In this document: positions 36,261 through 46,943 of the stretch, piece after piece | How positions within the stretch are numbered: the first letter of the stretch is position 1 | Layout of the letters: each line of letters begins with the position of its first letter | The notes under the pieces: generated by a model | Database searches by the model: none | What the model was told of the DNA's origin: nothing | Seen by the model: the letters and a program-made list of their open reading frames with translations, nothing else | Assembly: GCF_020148105.1 (NCBI RefSeq) | Contig: NZ_JAHLZE010000015.1 | Coordinates: 1 to 59,114 of the forward strand | DNA length: 59,114 nucleotides | Direction of reading: 5' to 3' | From: Methanobrevibacter sp. TMH8 | Lineage (GTDB): Archaea > Methanobacteriota > Methanobacteria > Methanobacteriales > Methanobacteriaceae | Made by a program: the position numbers and the translations under genes

Positions 36261-36980
36261 TTACCCAGTATTCCCTAAAAACTCTTTTTTAACAGCTAAA
36301 TAACCTTTTTCATTAAACGGACATTTTTCAATACAATATGTGCATCCTTCTTCTGATCCAATACATTTAGACTCTAATAGTTCAGCTATATAATCTCCAC
36401 CTTTTATAGCTAAAGCTTCACTTTCACAGCTTTCAATACATTCATCACAATCTTTACACCGTTCTTCTATCCATTTATGATCATTACTACTTTTACTAAA
36501 AATAGGATTATCTATTGAAGTTAATATTCCAGATAGTTTAATTTTAGATCCAAATTCAGAAGTAATTAATAATCCACTTTTTCCAACATATCCTAAACCT
36601 GCTTTTTGACCTAAAAAAGGTAAATCTAATAATTTTTCATTAGGATAAACTATTTGTGTTTTTAATCCTTTAGTTTTTAAATATTCTGATAGACTTTCTG
36701 TGATTTTCCTAAATTTATCATAAAAATTTTTATTTAAATTTTTAGCTAATTCACCAGGACTTGTTTTAATAATTCTTTCATCCATCTCAATAGCTAATAT
36801 AATAACATTTTTATAGATTATTTCTTGGTTAATGTTTTTAGTTTCAATTTTCGTATAACCAATTTTGAAAATACCTAAATCTTTTGATTTATCTTCAAAA
36901 GCTTTGAAAAATTCATTATCTACTTGATACTCTATTTTTGTATTAAAGTCATTGTTATTATTAAACTTATGATTTTTCAT
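36261..36980 (-). CDS. Double [4Fe-4S] cluster protein
   Basis: 239 residues. Two ferredoxin-like cluster motifs are near the C-terminus: [17 protein letters not shown] and [21 protein letters not shown]. The region before ([33 protein letters not shown]) resembles the 4Fe-4S double-cluster family related to the iron-sulfur half of epoxyqueuosine reductase, without its cobalamin part. It is probably a cytosolic electron-transfer protein or reductive dehalogenase-like protein of methanogens. It is convergent with the acyltransferase gene at 35085. Confidence 0.7.
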   Translation of the reverse strand: MKNHKFNNNNDFNTKIEYQVDNEFFKAFEDKSKDLGIFKIGYTKIETKNINQEIIYKNVIILAIEMDERIIKTSPGELAKNLNKNFYDKFRKITESLSEYLKTKGLKTQIVYPNEKLLDLPFLGQKAGLGYVGKSGLLITSEFGSKIKLSGILTSIDNPIFSKSSNDHKWIEERCKDCDECIESCESEALAIKGGDYIAELLESKCIGSEEGCTYCIEKCPFNEKGYLAVKKEFLGNTG

Positions 36981-37356
36981 ATGAAATTATCTTTAAATCT
37001 ATATATTTAAATATTTCGATATATAATTTAGCTATTTTATATTGATCTATATTTCAATAATTAAAAAAATTAAAAAAAATAAGAAATGCTTATAAACTAT
37101 ACTTTACTATATTAAAATATATTCAAGTAAAATGTATTTAAATTCAATTTAACTTTAAAAAAATAAATATTAATTGAAAATATTATTTATAAATAAATAT
37201 ATTAATTAAAGTAGTTAAAATATGATTTAAAAAATTGGATATTATATTTCAAATATGTATAAAAAATCATTGCATATTTATAAATACTTATAATAACTCG
37301 ATGATTAAATTAAATCAAGTTTAAAATTTTAATATTAATTAGAAAAGTGGTTGATT
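36981..37356. other. Divergent promoter region of the iron-sulfur protein and thiC
   Basis: 376 AT-rich bases. I see no TPP riboswitch: the conserved CUGAGA and related GC-rich stretches are absent. A weak GTGGTTGAT lies just before thiC. Confidence 0.4.
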
Positions 37357-38661
37357 ATGACACAACTCGAAGATGCAAAAAAAGGAATAATTACAGACGA
37401 AATGAAGGCAGTAGCTAAAAACGAAGGAGTTTCTGAAGAATTCATAAGAAACTCAGTTGCAAACGGTACTATTGTAGTAGCTTCAAATGTAAATAGAGAT
37501 ATAGCACCAGGAGCTATTGGAGCGGGACTTAGAACTAAAGTTAATGCAACTATCGGAACCTCTACAGACATAGTAGATTTTGATGAAGAAGAGTTAAAAG
37601 CTCAAATAGCTATTGATAATGGTGCAGATACTCTTATGGAGCTAAGTATAGGTGGAGATTTAGATGAAATAAGAAGAAGGATTTTAAAAATGTCTCCACT
37701 TCCTGTTGGAAGTGTTCCAATCTATCAAACAGCTATTGAAACTATAAGAGAAACTGGCTCATCTATAGCTATGGAAGAAGAAGATATGTTTAAAAACATA
37801 GAAAAACAAGCTAAAGATGGAATAGACTTTATGGCTATACATTGTAGTGTAAATATAGAAACCTTAGCTAGATTAAAAAGACAAGGAAGAAAAGGAGGCC
37901 TAGTATCTAGAGGAGGAGCTTTCGTATCTGCATGGATTGTTGAAAATGAAAGAGAAAATCCTTTGTTTACTAACTTTGACTACATACTTGAAATAGCTAA
38001 AGAACATGATGTTGTCCTTTCCCTTGCAAATGCAATGAGAGCAGGAGCAATAGCTGACTCCACAGACAGAGCGCAGGTTCAAGAATTAATAATTCTTGGA
38101 GAATTAGTTGAAAAAGCTAGAGAAGCTGGAGTTCAATCTATGATTGAAGGACCAGGACACATACCATTAAATGAAATAGCTGCAAATGTTACAATACAGA
38201 AAAAATTATGTGGACAAGCACCATTTTATATGTTAGGACCACTTGTAACTGATATTTCACCAGGATATGACCATATATCCTCCGCTATTGGAGCAGCTGC
38301 ATCAGCTAAAGCAGGAGCAGACTTCATATGTTATGTAACCCCGGCTGAACATTTAGCACTCCCAAGTCCAGAAGATGTAAAAACTGGAGTTATATCTACA
38401 AGAATTGGTGCTTATGTAGGAGATATGGCAAAAGGAGTCCACAATGGAGAAAAAGACTTAGCCATGGCTAATGCAAGAAAGAAATTAGACTGGGAAGCAC
38501 AATATGAAGCAACAATTTGTCCAGCCGATGCAAGAGCTAAAAGAGAAAATAGACCTCCAGAAGATCCAGATACTTGTACAATGTGTGGAAACTACTGTGC
38601 AGTAAAATTAGTAAATGAATGGTTGGACAAAGCTGAACCTGATTTCTTTGATGAAGTTTAA
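37357..38661 (+). CDS. thiC: Phosphomethylpyrimidine synthase ThiC
   Basis: 434 residues from ATG 37357. This radical SAM enzyme converts aminoimidazole ribotide to the hydroxymethylpyrimidine phosphate of thiamine. Visible family parts: [67 protein letters not shown], and the C-terminal cluster motif C407-x2-C410-x3-C414. The length is typical of the shorter archaeal ThiC. It stands alone, with T-rich DNA after the stop as terminator. Codon use is richer in G/C than the spacers around it. Confidence 0.93.
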   Translation: MTQLEDAKKGIITDEMKAVAKNEGVSEEFIRNSVANGTIVVASNVNRDIAPGAIGAGLRTKVNATIGTSTDIVDFDEEELKAQIAIDNGADTLMELSIGGDLDEIRRRILKMSPLPVGSVPIYQTAIETIRETGSSIAMEEEDMFKNIEKQAKDGIDFMAIHCSVNIETLARLKRQGRKGGLVSRGGAFVSAWIVENERENPLFTNFDYILEIAKEHDVVLSLANAMRAGAIADSTDRAQVQELIILGELVEKAREAGVQSMIEGPGHIPLNEIAANVTIQKKLCGQAPFYMLGPLVTDISPGYDHISSAIGAAASAKAGADFICYVTPAEHLALPSPEDVKTGVISTRIGAYVGDMAKGVHNGEKDLAMANARKKLDWEAQYEATICPADARAKRENRPPEDPDTCTMCGNYCAVKLVNEWLDKAEPDFFDEV

Positions 38662-39099
38662 TCTTCATCTCTTTTATTTTTATTCTTATTTTTTAATAAA
38701 TTAATAAATTAATTTTTATTTTATTCAATACCTTTTTAAGGTTTATTTAACACTTTTTCTAAATTATTTAGTTCATTATTGGGAATTTTATAAATTATAT
38801 ACTTAATTTTATTGTAAAATATACTTTATAAAGCAAAATATATTTTTCTTTTTCATTCTTAAATTATGAAAATACTTAATTTTATTGTAAAATATACTTT
38901 ATAAGTAAAATATATTTTTCTTTTTCATTTTTAACTCATAAAACTAATTTTATAGACTATACCTATAAAAAATATAACTTTTTTATTAGCTAACATTAAT
39001 GAACACACTCCAATATAAACTTAACGTTTAATAAGAAATAAATAGATTTAAATAAGGCATTACTAAAAAAATAAAATAGTATAAAATCAGGGGAAAAAA
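38662..39099. other. Spacer after thiC with terminator and a duplicated element
   Basis: T-rich tracts at 38672-38695 probably end thiC transcription. The middle holds the imperfect direct repeat described at 38799-38932. The right end precedes the acyltransferase gene (GGGG just before its ATG). Confidence 0.5.
38799..38932. repeat. Imperfect direct repeat of about 62 bp upstream of an acyltransferase gene
   Basis: Copy 1 (38799-38860) and copy 2 (38872-38932) both start ATACTTAATTTTATTG and continue with AAAATATACTTTATAA, then AAAATATATTTTTCTTTTTC. They differ by a short indel and a few bases. The shared part contains a TATA-like ACTTTATAA, so this may be a duplicated promoter. Confidence 0.7.
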
Positions 39100-40203
39100 A
39101 TGAATACAATAACAACTTATAAAAAACGATTGAATAAATATGATAATTTAAAAGGATTGGCAATCATATTTGTAGTTTTTATTCATATGTCAAATCCATT
39201 TTCACATTTTCCTATACGTAATGATATAACTTTACTAATAACTCCATTATCTATGTCAATTTTCTTTTTTGTTAGTGGTTACTTCACAAAAGTTGATGAA
39301 AATACCCAAATAAAAGCATTTAAAAAAATTCTAGTCCCTTTTATTATATTTACTGCAACATGGATTATATATTCCGTTTTATTGTTTGGGACAAATATTC
39401 CTAAGTTACCTTACTTAGTTCCTACTGCAGGACTTTGGTTTCTTCTTGCATTATTTTGGTTAAGGTCATTTTTGCCAATTTTAGTCCGAATAAAGTATAT
39501 TTTTGTAATATCTCTTATATTAGCATTACTTGTTGGTTTAATCACTTTTCCAAAGGATATGGGGGATTTTTTAACAATAGGAAGAACTTTTGGTTATCTA
39601 CCTATTTTTTTAGTAGGTTATTATTTTAAAAATAATGAAGAATATTTCCAATCTTTTGGATCTACTATAGGCTCAAAAATAAAACCTATCTTTTTTAAAA
39701 TAAGTAAATTTCTAAAAGAAAATAAAAAAATTGTTTTCATTATTTTAATAGGTATTCTAATATCATTATTTATTTTATATCAGCATGTTCCTGTTTCTTT
39801 CCTCGAATATAAAAGAAGCTATATTAATTTCGATTATGGTAGGAAAATAGGAATGTTAATTAGATTATTTGTTATTTTAGCAAGTATAACACTTGTACTT
39901 TTAATAACCTACTTAATGACAAATAAAAAAACTTTTTTAACAAAATTAGGAATGAATTCATTATCTATTTATATATTGCATTTCTATTTTTCATCCTTTT
40001 CTAGTAGAATTTTTTTAAAAACTGGAATAGGTTCTACTATATTACATGATCCTTATCTTGCTATTATTTATTCAGTTTTATTAAGTGCATTTGTACTATT
40101 TATATTATCAAGAGATATTGTAGAAAAGAATATGCGAAAATTGATAGAAGTAGTAGGGAACTTTTTAATGAAAGACGAAGCTCCAAAACAAAGAATAGAA
40201 TAG
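39100..40203 (+). CDS. Acyltransferase-3 family membrane protein, second member
   Basis: 367 residues. The start KRLNKYDNLKGLAIIFVVFIHM has the conserved Asp-x-x-(K/R) and His of the family. About ten helices follow, with GLWFLLALFWLRSFLPI and the late LGMNSLSIYILHFYFS. Function as for 35085: transfer of an acyl group to a sugar of the cell surface. It is not adjacent to other glycan genes. Confidence 0.8.
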   Translation: MNTITTYKKRLNKYDNLKGLAIIFVVFIHMSNPFSHFPIRNDITLLITPLSMSIFFFVSGYFTKVDENTQIKAFKKILVPFIIFTATWIIYSVLLFGTNIPKLPYLVPTAGLWFLLALFWLRSFLPILVRIKYIFVISLILALLVGLITFPKDMGDFLTIGRTFGYLPIFLVGYYFKNNEEYFQSFGSTIGSKIKPIFFKISKFLKENKKIVFIILIGILISLFILYQHVPVSFLEYKRSYINFDYGRKIGMLIRLFVILASITLVLLITYLMTNKKTFLTKLGMNSLSIYILHFYFSSFSSRIFLKTGIGSTILHDPYLAIIYSVLLSAFVLFILSRDIVEKNMRKLIEVVGNFLMKDEAPKQRIE

Positions 40204-40807
40204 ATATGAAAATTTTAATATACAAATCTTTATAATAGTTAAAAATAGATTTAATAACATATACCTTAAAATATTTAAATTTTATATGAATAAAATTTAT
40301 TTACTAATATATATTTACTAATTATATCTATATATCTATTATATTTAATATATTTATTATATTAATAATTTTATTATATTAATAATTAAATAATTATATT
40401 TTAATTTAAATATATTTTAATTTAAATCTAAAAATATTTTAAAAAATTGTTTATGATTTATTTTGTAATTAAAAAATTAATTAAAATTTTACTATAAAAT
40501 TAATTATATATTAAAATATATTTTTATAAAATAATATTTGTTATATAAATATCATTATTTATATCATTATTTAAAAAATACTTATTTAAATATATAATTT
40601 ATTTAAATATAATATTATAATATTCAAATGTGCTTATTAAAAATATTATAATTTAAAATATTAAAAATATACTAAAAATGTACTAAAAATATATTAATAT
40701 ATTAAATAATATATTAAAAAAATATAATTATTATAAATTAATAGTGAAAAATATATAATATATTTGTCTTAAATTAAATTTACAACTTATTATTTACTGG
40801 TGACATG
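40204..40807. other. Extremely AT-rich spacer upstream of lysS
   Basis: About 600 bases, almost only A and T, with many ATATTTAAAT-like repeats. No gene, no stable hairpin. The lysS promoter lies at the right end; GGTGA at 40799-40803 is its ribosome binding site. Confidence 0.5.
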
Positions 40808-42394
40808 ATGAAGCATTGGATAGAAAGAATAGCTGATGATTTAAAAGAATGGAACGTTGAAAAACATGTTATTGCAAGTGGTACATCTATATCTGGATCA
40901 ATACATATAGGTAATTCCTGTGATGTTTTTATAGCTAACGCTATAGGAAAACAATTAAAAGAAATGGGAGAAAAATCCGAGACTATTTGGATAGCTGATG
41001 ACCACGACCCTCTTAGGAAAGTTCCACATCCACTACCAGAAAGTTATGATAAATACCTTGGTATGCCTTACTCTAATATACCTTGTCCTGATGGATGCTG
41101 TGATTCTTTTGTAGAACACTTTGAAAAACCATTACTTGATGTTCTTGATGATTTTGGAATAGAACTTACTCCAAAATCTGGCTTTGAAATGTATAAAGAT
41201 GGTAGTTATAATGAATATATTAGAATTGCTCTAAAAAAAGCTGATAAAATTAGAGAAATATTCAATCAATACAGAGAACACCCATTATCTGAAGATTGGT
41301 TACCTTACAACCCAATTTGTGATGAATGTGGAAGAGTTAATACTACAACTAGCTATGACTATAATGAAGAAAATGATGAAATTTCATACAAATGTGAATG
41401 CGGTCATGATGGCACTATTAACATAACATCAGGAAATGGAAAGCTAACTTGGAGAGTTGAATGGGCAGCTAGATGGAAAATTTTTGGAGTAACTTGTGAA
41501 CCATTTGGTAAAGACCATGCAGCTAGTGGTGGATCATATGATGTTAGTAAAGTAATATCAGAAGAGATATTTGATTACAAAGCTCCATATCCAGTGCCTT
41601 ATGAATGGATTACCTTAAATGGAGATGCAATGAGTAAATCCCAAGGTGTTTTCTTTACTCCTAAACAATGGTTAGAAATTGGGCCTGCTGAAAGTCTTAA
41701 CTACTTTATATTTAGAAGTAAACCAATGAAACACAAAGATTTTTCACCAAATATGGCTTTTCTTGATTTTATGGATCAATTTGACAAAGTTGAAAAGGTT
41801 TTCTTTGATGAAGAAGAAGCCCCATCAGAAAAAGAAGCTAAAAAGTTCAAAAAGATTTATGAAATCGCTCAAATTCATGAAAATGAAGGATTACCATTTA
41901 GACCACCTTATAGATTCTTAACAGTAGCTTATCAAATAGCTGGAAACAAACCAGAAAAAATATTTGAAATACTAAAGAAAAACTCACAACTAACAAAAAG
42001 CTTTGAAAATAAGGAATTTGGAAGCCTTACAGAAAAAGAATTAGCTGATTTCAATCAAAGAATTAAAAATGTGAAAAATTGGTTAGATAAATATGGTCCT
42101 AAATTTGTTAAGTTCCAGGTTATGAAGAAAATACCAAGATTAGAGCTATCTGATGATCAAAAGACATTTCTTGGAAATTTAGCTAATTTATTGGAAAAAA
42201 AAGAATTTAACTCAGCTGAAGAACTTCATGATGAAATGTATGAAATCCTTAATTCAGATGGTTTAAAACCACAGAAAGCATTCCAAGCTATTTACAAAAT
42301 GATTCTTGGACAAAAACAAGGACCCAAAGCAGCTTCTTTCATTTTATCCTTAGATAAAGACTTTGTAGTTAAACGATTAAGAATGGAAGAATAA
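40808..42394 (+). CDS. lysS: Class I lysyl-tRNA synthetase
   Basis: 528 residues. The class I signatures are HIGN (about 33-36) and AMSKSQG, with a zinc-binding CDECGRVN region and a matching CECG. The class I form of LysRS is typical of methanogens and many archaea. The second of two tandem ATGs (40808) is preferred since the GGTGA site ends only one base before the first one. The enzyme attaches lysine to tRNA-Lys. Confidence 0.93.
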   Translation: MKHWIERIADDLKEWNVEKHVIASGTSISGSIHIGNSCDVFIANAIGKQLKEMGEKSETIWIADDHDPLRKVPHPLPESYDKYLGMPYSNIPCPDGCCDSFVEHFEKPLLDVLDDFGIELTPKSGFEMYKDGSYNEYIRIALKKADKIREIFNQYREHPLSEDWLPYNPICDECGRVNTTTSYDYNEENDEISYKCECGHDGTINITSGNGKLTWRVEWAARWKIFGVTCEPFGKDHAASGGSYDVSKVISEEIFDYKAPYPVPYEWITLNGDAMSKSQGVFFTPKQWLEIGPAESLNYFIFRSKPMKHKDFSPNMAFLDFMDQFDKVEKVFFDEEEAPSEKEAKKFKKIYEIAQIHENEGLPFRPPYRFLTVAYQIAGNKPEKIFEILKKNSQLTKSFENKEFGSLTEKELADFNQRIKNVKNWLDKYGPKFVKFQVMKKIPRLELSDDQKTFLGNLANLLEKKEFNSAEELHDEMYEILNSDGLKPQKAFQAIYKMILGQKQGPKAASFILSLDKDFVVKRLRMEE

Positions 42395-42477
42395 TCTTAT
42401 CTTTCATAATATTATATATTAATTAAATATGCAAAAATATTTATAATATTTTCTTTCATTTATTAATTTTTTATTAT

Positions 42478-43431
42478 TCAATAATCAAATAAAGTAGATT
42501 GTTTTAAATTCTCTTTTTCAGAATAGTCTACTAATTTTTCTTTAATTATTTTAATATAATTAGTTTCAATGTTATAATTAGTTCTAATTTTTTTTATTTT
42601 AGTAAATAATTCTCTACTATAAGTTCTATCAACTCTACCCTTTTCATACATATGAAAAATATCATCATAAAGTTCTGGAAAATCTTTTTTTATGAAATTA
42701 AGAAAAAATCCTCTTGTTTTACCATATAGATTGAGTGGTGCAGTTAATATAGTGTGAATATCGCGTTCTTCTGCATTTTTAAACATTGAATCAATGTGTT
42801 CATAGCTATCAGTTAAATGAGGAATTATTGGCATGAAATGGAGTCCTGTTGATGCATTGGTTTGAGATCTAACTATATCCAACACTTTCAACCTATCTTG
42901 TGAACTTATTGTATTTGGTTCAATAGATTTTTGAATCTTTTTATCAAGTGAAGTGATGGTTACAGCTATATTAACAAAATTTAACTCTGATAATTCATTA
43001 ATCAAATCTAAATCACGAAGAATAAGATCCGATTTAGTAGAAATAACAGTTGGATTCTTATGTTTTATGAGAACCTCTAAAACTTCTCTCATTAATCCAT
43101 ATTCTTTTTCAATTGACTGATAACTATCTGTAACAGTACCAATAGCTATCATTTCATTTTTCCAAGATGGTTTAGATAGCTGTTTATCTAATTCTTCTAC
43201 CACATTAGTTTTTATATAGATATTATTAAAAAATTTATTAGAATTTGCTCCACTTGAACTAACAGCTCCTTTATAGTTAGATTCAAGGTATTTATGAGAA
43301 TATATAGCATAACAATATTTACACCTGTGTTCACAACCCCTATAAACATTCAAATCCCATTTATAAGGCATACGAGGTTTAGTTTTTGTACATGCACTTT
43401 TACAGATAATTTCTTTATATTCTTGTTTCAT
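42478..43431 (-). CDS. Radical SAM protein of the SPL/photolyase-like group
   Basis: 317 residues. The radical SAM cluster motif C33-x3-C37-x2-C40 lies in NVYRGCEHRCKYCYA, and IGTVTDSYQSIEKEYGLMRE and VISTKSDLILRD are typical of this family, often annotated as DNA repair photolyase. The true substrate is unknown; the family is related to spore photoproduct lyase. Convergent with lysS. Confidence 0.8.
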   Translation of the reverse strand: MKQEYKEIICKSACTKTKPRMPYKWDLNVYRGCEHRCKYCYAIYSHKYLESNYKGAVSSSGANSNKFFNNIYIKTNVVEELDKQLSKPSWKNEMIAIGTVTDSYQSIEKEYGLMREVLEVLIKHKNPTVISTKSDLILRDLDLINELSELNFVNIAVTITSLDKKIQKSIEPNTISSQDRLKVLDIVRSQTNASTGLHFMPIIPHLTDSYEHIDSMFKNAEERDIHTILTAPLNLYGKTRGFFLNFIKKDFPELYDDIFHMYEKGRVDRTYSRELFTKIKKIRTNYNIETNYIKIIKEKLVDYSEKENLKQSTLFDY

Positions 43432-43528
43432 ATGAACACTATATTGAATATTAGATATTAAAAATAAAATATTAAAAATAAAAAAAATAAAAAAATAAAG
43501 TTTATTATTCTATTAAAAGTATCCTTTT

Positions 43529-43876
43529 TTATTTTTTATAATCTGTTATACCAAATCTGTTTCCAAATGGATCTTCAAATTCTGCTGATGTTCCAGTTCC
43601 AATCTCGAAAGGTTCAGAAATAAATTCTATTCCATTTTTCTTCATCTTTTTATATTCTTCTTTAACATCATCCACAACAAACCAAATAGTAAGTTTCATA
43701 TCTTTAAATATTTTTTTATCTTTTAAAATAATTGCTGGTTCCTCATCACCAACATTATAAGATACCATCCCTTTATCTTGAAAGTTAAATTTTAGTTTTA
43801 ACCCCAATACATTTCCATAATAATCCATTGCTTTTTCCATATCATCGATTGGAACGAAAAAATTATCATATTTCAT
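43529..43876 (-). CDS. VOC-superfamily (glyoxalase-like) protein
   Basis: 115 residues, a single VOC domain with the two repeats: FFVPIDDMEKAMDYYGNVLGLKL and IWFVVDDVKEEYKKMKKNGIEF, ending FEDPFGNRFGITDY. It is probably a small metal-dependent dimer. Substrate unknown. Starts 98 bases from the radical SAM gene on the same strand. Confidence 0.8.
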   Translation of the reverse strand: MKYDNFFVPIDDMEKAMDYYGNVLGLKLKFNFQDKGMVSYNVGDEEPAIILKDKKIFKDMKLTIWFVVDDVKEEYKKMKKNGIEFISEPFEIGTGTSAEFEDPFGNRFGITDYKK

Positions 43877-44113
43877 TATAACACTTCACTTTTATTTCAA
43901 TTACATATTTTTATAATAATACTATATAAAATATTAAAATAATATATAAAAATTAATATATAAATTGTTAATCCATGTTAATGAAAAGTAATATAAAAAT
44001 AGATAATATAAATTCTAAGATAAATTATAAGATAAGTTATAAAATAAATTAGAATAGAAATTATAATAGAACTAAAATAAATAATAGAAATAAAAAGATT
44101 TTAAAATTCTTCA

Positions 44114-44821
44114 ATGGATAATATGAGAGAATATAAGCTAACTCGTTCAAAAAGGAAAACAATTGCAATTAGAGTAAATGAAGATAGTAGCTTAGAAGTA
44201 AAGGCACCTCTTTATTTATCGAGAGAAAAAATAAACAACTTTGTTAATTCAAAAGAAAAATGGATAGCTAAAAACACCAAAGAAATTTCAGAAAAATATC
44301 AGCTGAAAAAAGAGTTTAATGTTAATTTTAATGATTATATTATATTACGTGGTAAAAAAGCGTATATTCGCCCTATAAAAGGAAATAATGCCAGTTATGA
44401 TGAAGAAAAAGGAATATTTTATATTCCTGAGATAGCTACTACTGATCAAATTAAAGAACTGATAATTGAATTCTATAAATTAATATCCAAATCCTATATT
44501 CCTTCTAGAATCAGATATTTTTCTAAAAAAATGAATGTAACCCCAACAGCTATTAGGATAACAAGTGCAAAAACAAGGTGGGGAAGTTGTAGTGGGAAAA
44601 ATAGTGTTAATTTTTCATGGAAGTTAATTATGGCAGATGATAAAACAATTGACTATGTAATTATCCATGAATTAGCCCATATAAAGCAACACAATCATTC
44701 GAATAAATTCTGGAATATTGTAGAATCTATGATGCCAGATTATAAAGAACAAAAAGAAGAATTAAAAATACTTGGTGAAAAACTCAGTAAAGAAAATTGG
44801 GAATTAAATAAAAAAAAGTAG
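44114..44821 (+). CDS. YgjP-like (DUF45) zinc metallopeptidase
   Basis: 235 residues. The zinc motif is HELAH at H185-E186-x-x-H189, followed by HNHSNKFW. TKTRWGSCS-type sequence (AKTRWGSCSGKN) is the other hallmark of the family. It probably acts in the cytosol on proteins; in bacteria it is often next to restriction genes, but not here. A second in-frame ATG at 44123 is possible. Confidence 0.85.
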   Translation: MDNMREYKLTRSKRKTIAIRVNEDSSLEVKAPLYLSREKINNFVNSKEKWIAKNTKEISEKYQLKKEFNVNFNDYIILRGKKAYIRPIKGNNASYDEEKGIFYIPEIATTDQIKELIIEFYKLISKSYIPSRIRYFSKKMNVTPTAIRITSAKTRWGSCSGKNSVNFSWKLIMADDKTIDYVIIHELAHIKQHNHSNKFWNIVESMMPDYKEQKEELKILGEKLSKENWELNKKK

Positions 44822-44975
44822 ATGTTAAAATTCAATTGAATATATAGAATTTAATTATATAATATTCAATTATATAAGATAATACTAAAATATAAAAATA
44901 TAAAATAATTAGTTATAAAAAATAATTATAAAGTAAATTATAAAATAATTTTATAAAATAAATTATAAAAATAAA

Positions 44976-45458
44976 TTATAACTCTTTTTTAAAACAAAAA
45001 GAATCTGGATCTCCTTTATAAATCCCAAAACCTTCAGTTAACTTATATCCTAGTTTTTTATATAAGGATTGAGAAGGAATATTATTTACTCCAGTTACTA
45101 ATATAGAAAAATAATAATTTTGCATTTTGGCTTCTTTTTCTAATATTTCCATTATAAAAGTAGCTAGTCCCATATTTCTATATGATTTTTTAACAAAAAC
45201 CCTTTTAATTTCTACAGTATCATTAAAAAGCTCTTTAAAACTTCCACAAGCTATTGGACCATTATATTCATTATTTTTATTATATTCATTATTTTCATCA
45301 GAAATAAGTATTACAAAGTGTTTTCCTTCGAGGTTATTCACTTCTTTATATTTGTCTACAATATCTCCAGCATTTTCATAATATTCATCCCAAAGATCTT
45401 TAGATAAATCAAGAAAATCTTGATTCTTTTCATTTGTGCAAATACAACTGAATTTAAT
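44976..45458 (-). CDS. GNAT acetyltransferase with a likely non-AUG (ATT) start
   Basis: About 160 residues if read from the ATT at 45458-45456. The GNAT core is VEIKRVFVKKSYRNMGLATFIMEILEKEA, and the tail QSLYKKLGYKL. The first standard start is a GTG at 45341, which gives only 121 residues and removes the first helices. The same frame upstream of it is protein-like (SCICTNEKNQDFLDLSKDLWDEY...), as in full-length relatives. GGGGAG at 45469-45464 lies 5 bases ahead of the ATT. Either ATT is used as start, or a mutation has removed the ATG. Confidence 0.65.
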   Translation of the reverse strand: MKFSCICTNEKNQDFLDLSKDLWDEYYENAGDIVDKYKEVNNLEGKHFVILISDENNEYNKNNEYNGPIACGSFKELFNDTVEIKRVFVKKSYRNMGLATFIMEILEKEAKMQNYYFSILVTGVNNIPSQSLYKKLGYKLTEGFGIYKGDPDSFCFKKEL

Positions 45459-45492
45459 GATATCTCCCCTAATTTGAATATTTTATAGAAGT

Positions 45493-45987
45493 TTAGTTTG
45501 TTGTAGTATTATTATCAACTTTTTCTAGTTCTTCTTCCCACTCTTCAGGATTTTCCTTAATATATTCCTCAAGAAGCTCTTTACACTCAGGATTATTTAG
45601 ACTAATTATTTCTACATTATTATTTTTTAATAGCTCTTCTGCACCAATAAGAGTTTTATTTTCACCAATAACAACCTTTGGGATATTATAGAGAATTATA
45701 GCTCCAGAACACATAGGACAGGGAGATAAAGTGGTATAAAGAGTAGATTTTTTATAATCTTCTCCAGTTAACCTGCCTTCTTTATTAGCATTTTCAATAG
45801 CATCTAATTCCCCATGTAAAATAGCTGAATTATTTTGAATAAGTTTATTATGACCTTTACCTATAATTTCACCATTTTTGACTAAAACAGCACCAATAGG
45901 TATTCCTCCTTCATTTGAAGATTTTTTAGCTTCTTTAATAGCTTCATTCATAAAATAATTATCATCTATTTTATTCATTTTATCCAT
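45493..45987 (-). CDS. Cytosine deaminase, yeast FCY1-like
   Basis: 164 residues from ATG 45987, with GGTG ahead of it. The zinc and catalytic residues are H58-G-E60 and C90-x2-C93 in TLSPCPMCSGAI. Sequence such as GGIPIGAVLV, STLYTTLSPC, IPKVVIGEN and a C-terminal ENPEEW closely match the fungal-type cytosine deaminase, more than TadA. It converts cytosine to uracil (and possibly related bases). It lies just upstream of the GNAT gene on the same strand. Confidence 0.8.
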   Translation of the reverse strand: MDKMNKIDDNYFMNEAIKEAKKSSNEGGIPIGAVLVKNGEIIGKGHNKLIQNNSAILHGELDAIENANKEGRLTGEDYKKSTLYTTLSPCPMCSGAIILYNIPKVVIGENKTLIGAEELLKNNNVEIISLNNPECKELLEEYIKENPEEWEEELEKVDNNTTTN

Positions 45988-46146
45988 CAAAACACCAATA
46001 ATAAATTTGTTATTTATTCAAAATTAAATTTTATATCTAATTTTATATCTATAACTTAATTTCTTACATTTTATATTTAAATTTAATTTTTATAAAATTT
46101 CTTCATATAGTAAAAGTTATATATAGTAAACCATATATTACGATAT

Positions 46147-46491
46147 ATGATTTCTATTGAAAATGAAGGCAAAGTAAAACACAACAAAAGTGTAGCTACT
46201 AAATTAACACCAATAGAATATAAAGAGATAACTAAACTTGTAGAAGCAGGAATATACTTGAATAGTTCAGATTTTGTAAGAGAAGCTATAAGAGATAAGC
46301 TCAAAGCTATAAAAGTTGTTAAAATAAGAGATGTTGATTATGAAATTGCTAAAAAAGAAGTTTTGGGATATTATAGATCTCATTTAGAAGCATATATCTC
46401 TGAAGTAGCTGAAGATCTTGAATTAGATCTTGAATTAGTGATAAAAATAACCAATGAATTAAAAAAAGAAAGAAGATTAGATGAGGTGTGA
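46147..46491 (+). CDS. Ribbon-helix-helix transcription regulator (ParD/CopG-like)
   Basis: 114 residues. The N-terminal region (KSVATKLTPIEYKEITKLVEAGIYLNSSDFVREAIRDKL) is a ribbon-helix-helix unit. The C-terminal part, YRSHLEAYISEVAEDLELDLELVIKITNELKKER, is helical and may dimerise or bind a partner. Followed at once by a 58-residue gene. Starts without a strong ribosome binding site, so the message may be leaderless. The order resembles a toxin-antitoxin pair, but the second protein is not a known toxin. Confidence 0.7.
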   Translation: MISIENEGKVKHNKSVATKLTPIEYKEITKLVEAGIYLNSSDFVREAIRDKLKAIKVVKIRDVDYEIAKKEVLGYYRSHLEAYISEVAEDLELDLELVIKITNELKKERRLDEV

Positions 46492-46493
46492 TA

Positions 46494-46670
46494 ATGACAA
46501 TATATACTCAAACAGGAACAATCATAAAAGGAGATCGTATAATAGCTGAGGCTAGAAAAATATCCGATGTTAGAGTTATAGTTAAAAGTGGCCGACATAA
46601 AGCACAAAGAATAACCTTAAAAGATAATGGAATGTGCTATATTGATAAAAAACTTAAATTTATCAGATAA
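46494..46670 (+). CDS. Small basic protein of unknown function, paired with RHH gene
   Basis: 58 residues from ATG 46494, preceded by GAGGTG at 46481-46486 and two bases after the previous stop. The protein is basic and beta-rich (KGDRIIAEARKISDVRVIVKS, then RHKAQRITLKDNG). No known family. Co-transcription with the RHH gene is nearly certain. It could be a small nucleic-acid-binding partner or an unrecognised toxin. Confidence 0.55.
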   Translation: MTIYTQTGTIIKGDRIIAEARKISDVRVIVKSGRHKAQRITLKDNGMCYIDKKLKFIR

Positions 46671-46943
46671 TATTACTATTAATATCTATTCCAAAACTAC
46701 CAATATATAACTCATAATAAAACAACCCACTATTATTTTATATATATATTATTTTATATTTTTATATCCTTTCATGTTCTTTTATACCCTTTTATATCTC
46801 CATATCATTATATAGCACCCCATAATCGTTCTATGCAATTATATCCTTCATATTCTTTTTATAATCTTGATTTTTAATAAATAATAATCTTTTTAATTTA
46901 ATAAGAATAAATAAAAATATGAGAAATATATAATTAATATAGA
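46671..46943. terminator. T-rich terminator region between convergent RHH pair and trpA
   Basis: 273 bases, with repeated CTTTTATAnCC-like T-runs on the + strand (46770-46800) and matching A-runs for the reverse strand. It would end transcription of the 46494 gene and of the trp operon. No gene seen. Confidence 0.4.

Noticed and set aside
36981-37356. TPP riboswitch ahead of thiC
   Set aside because: None of the conserved riboswitch strings is present; sequence is too AT-rich.
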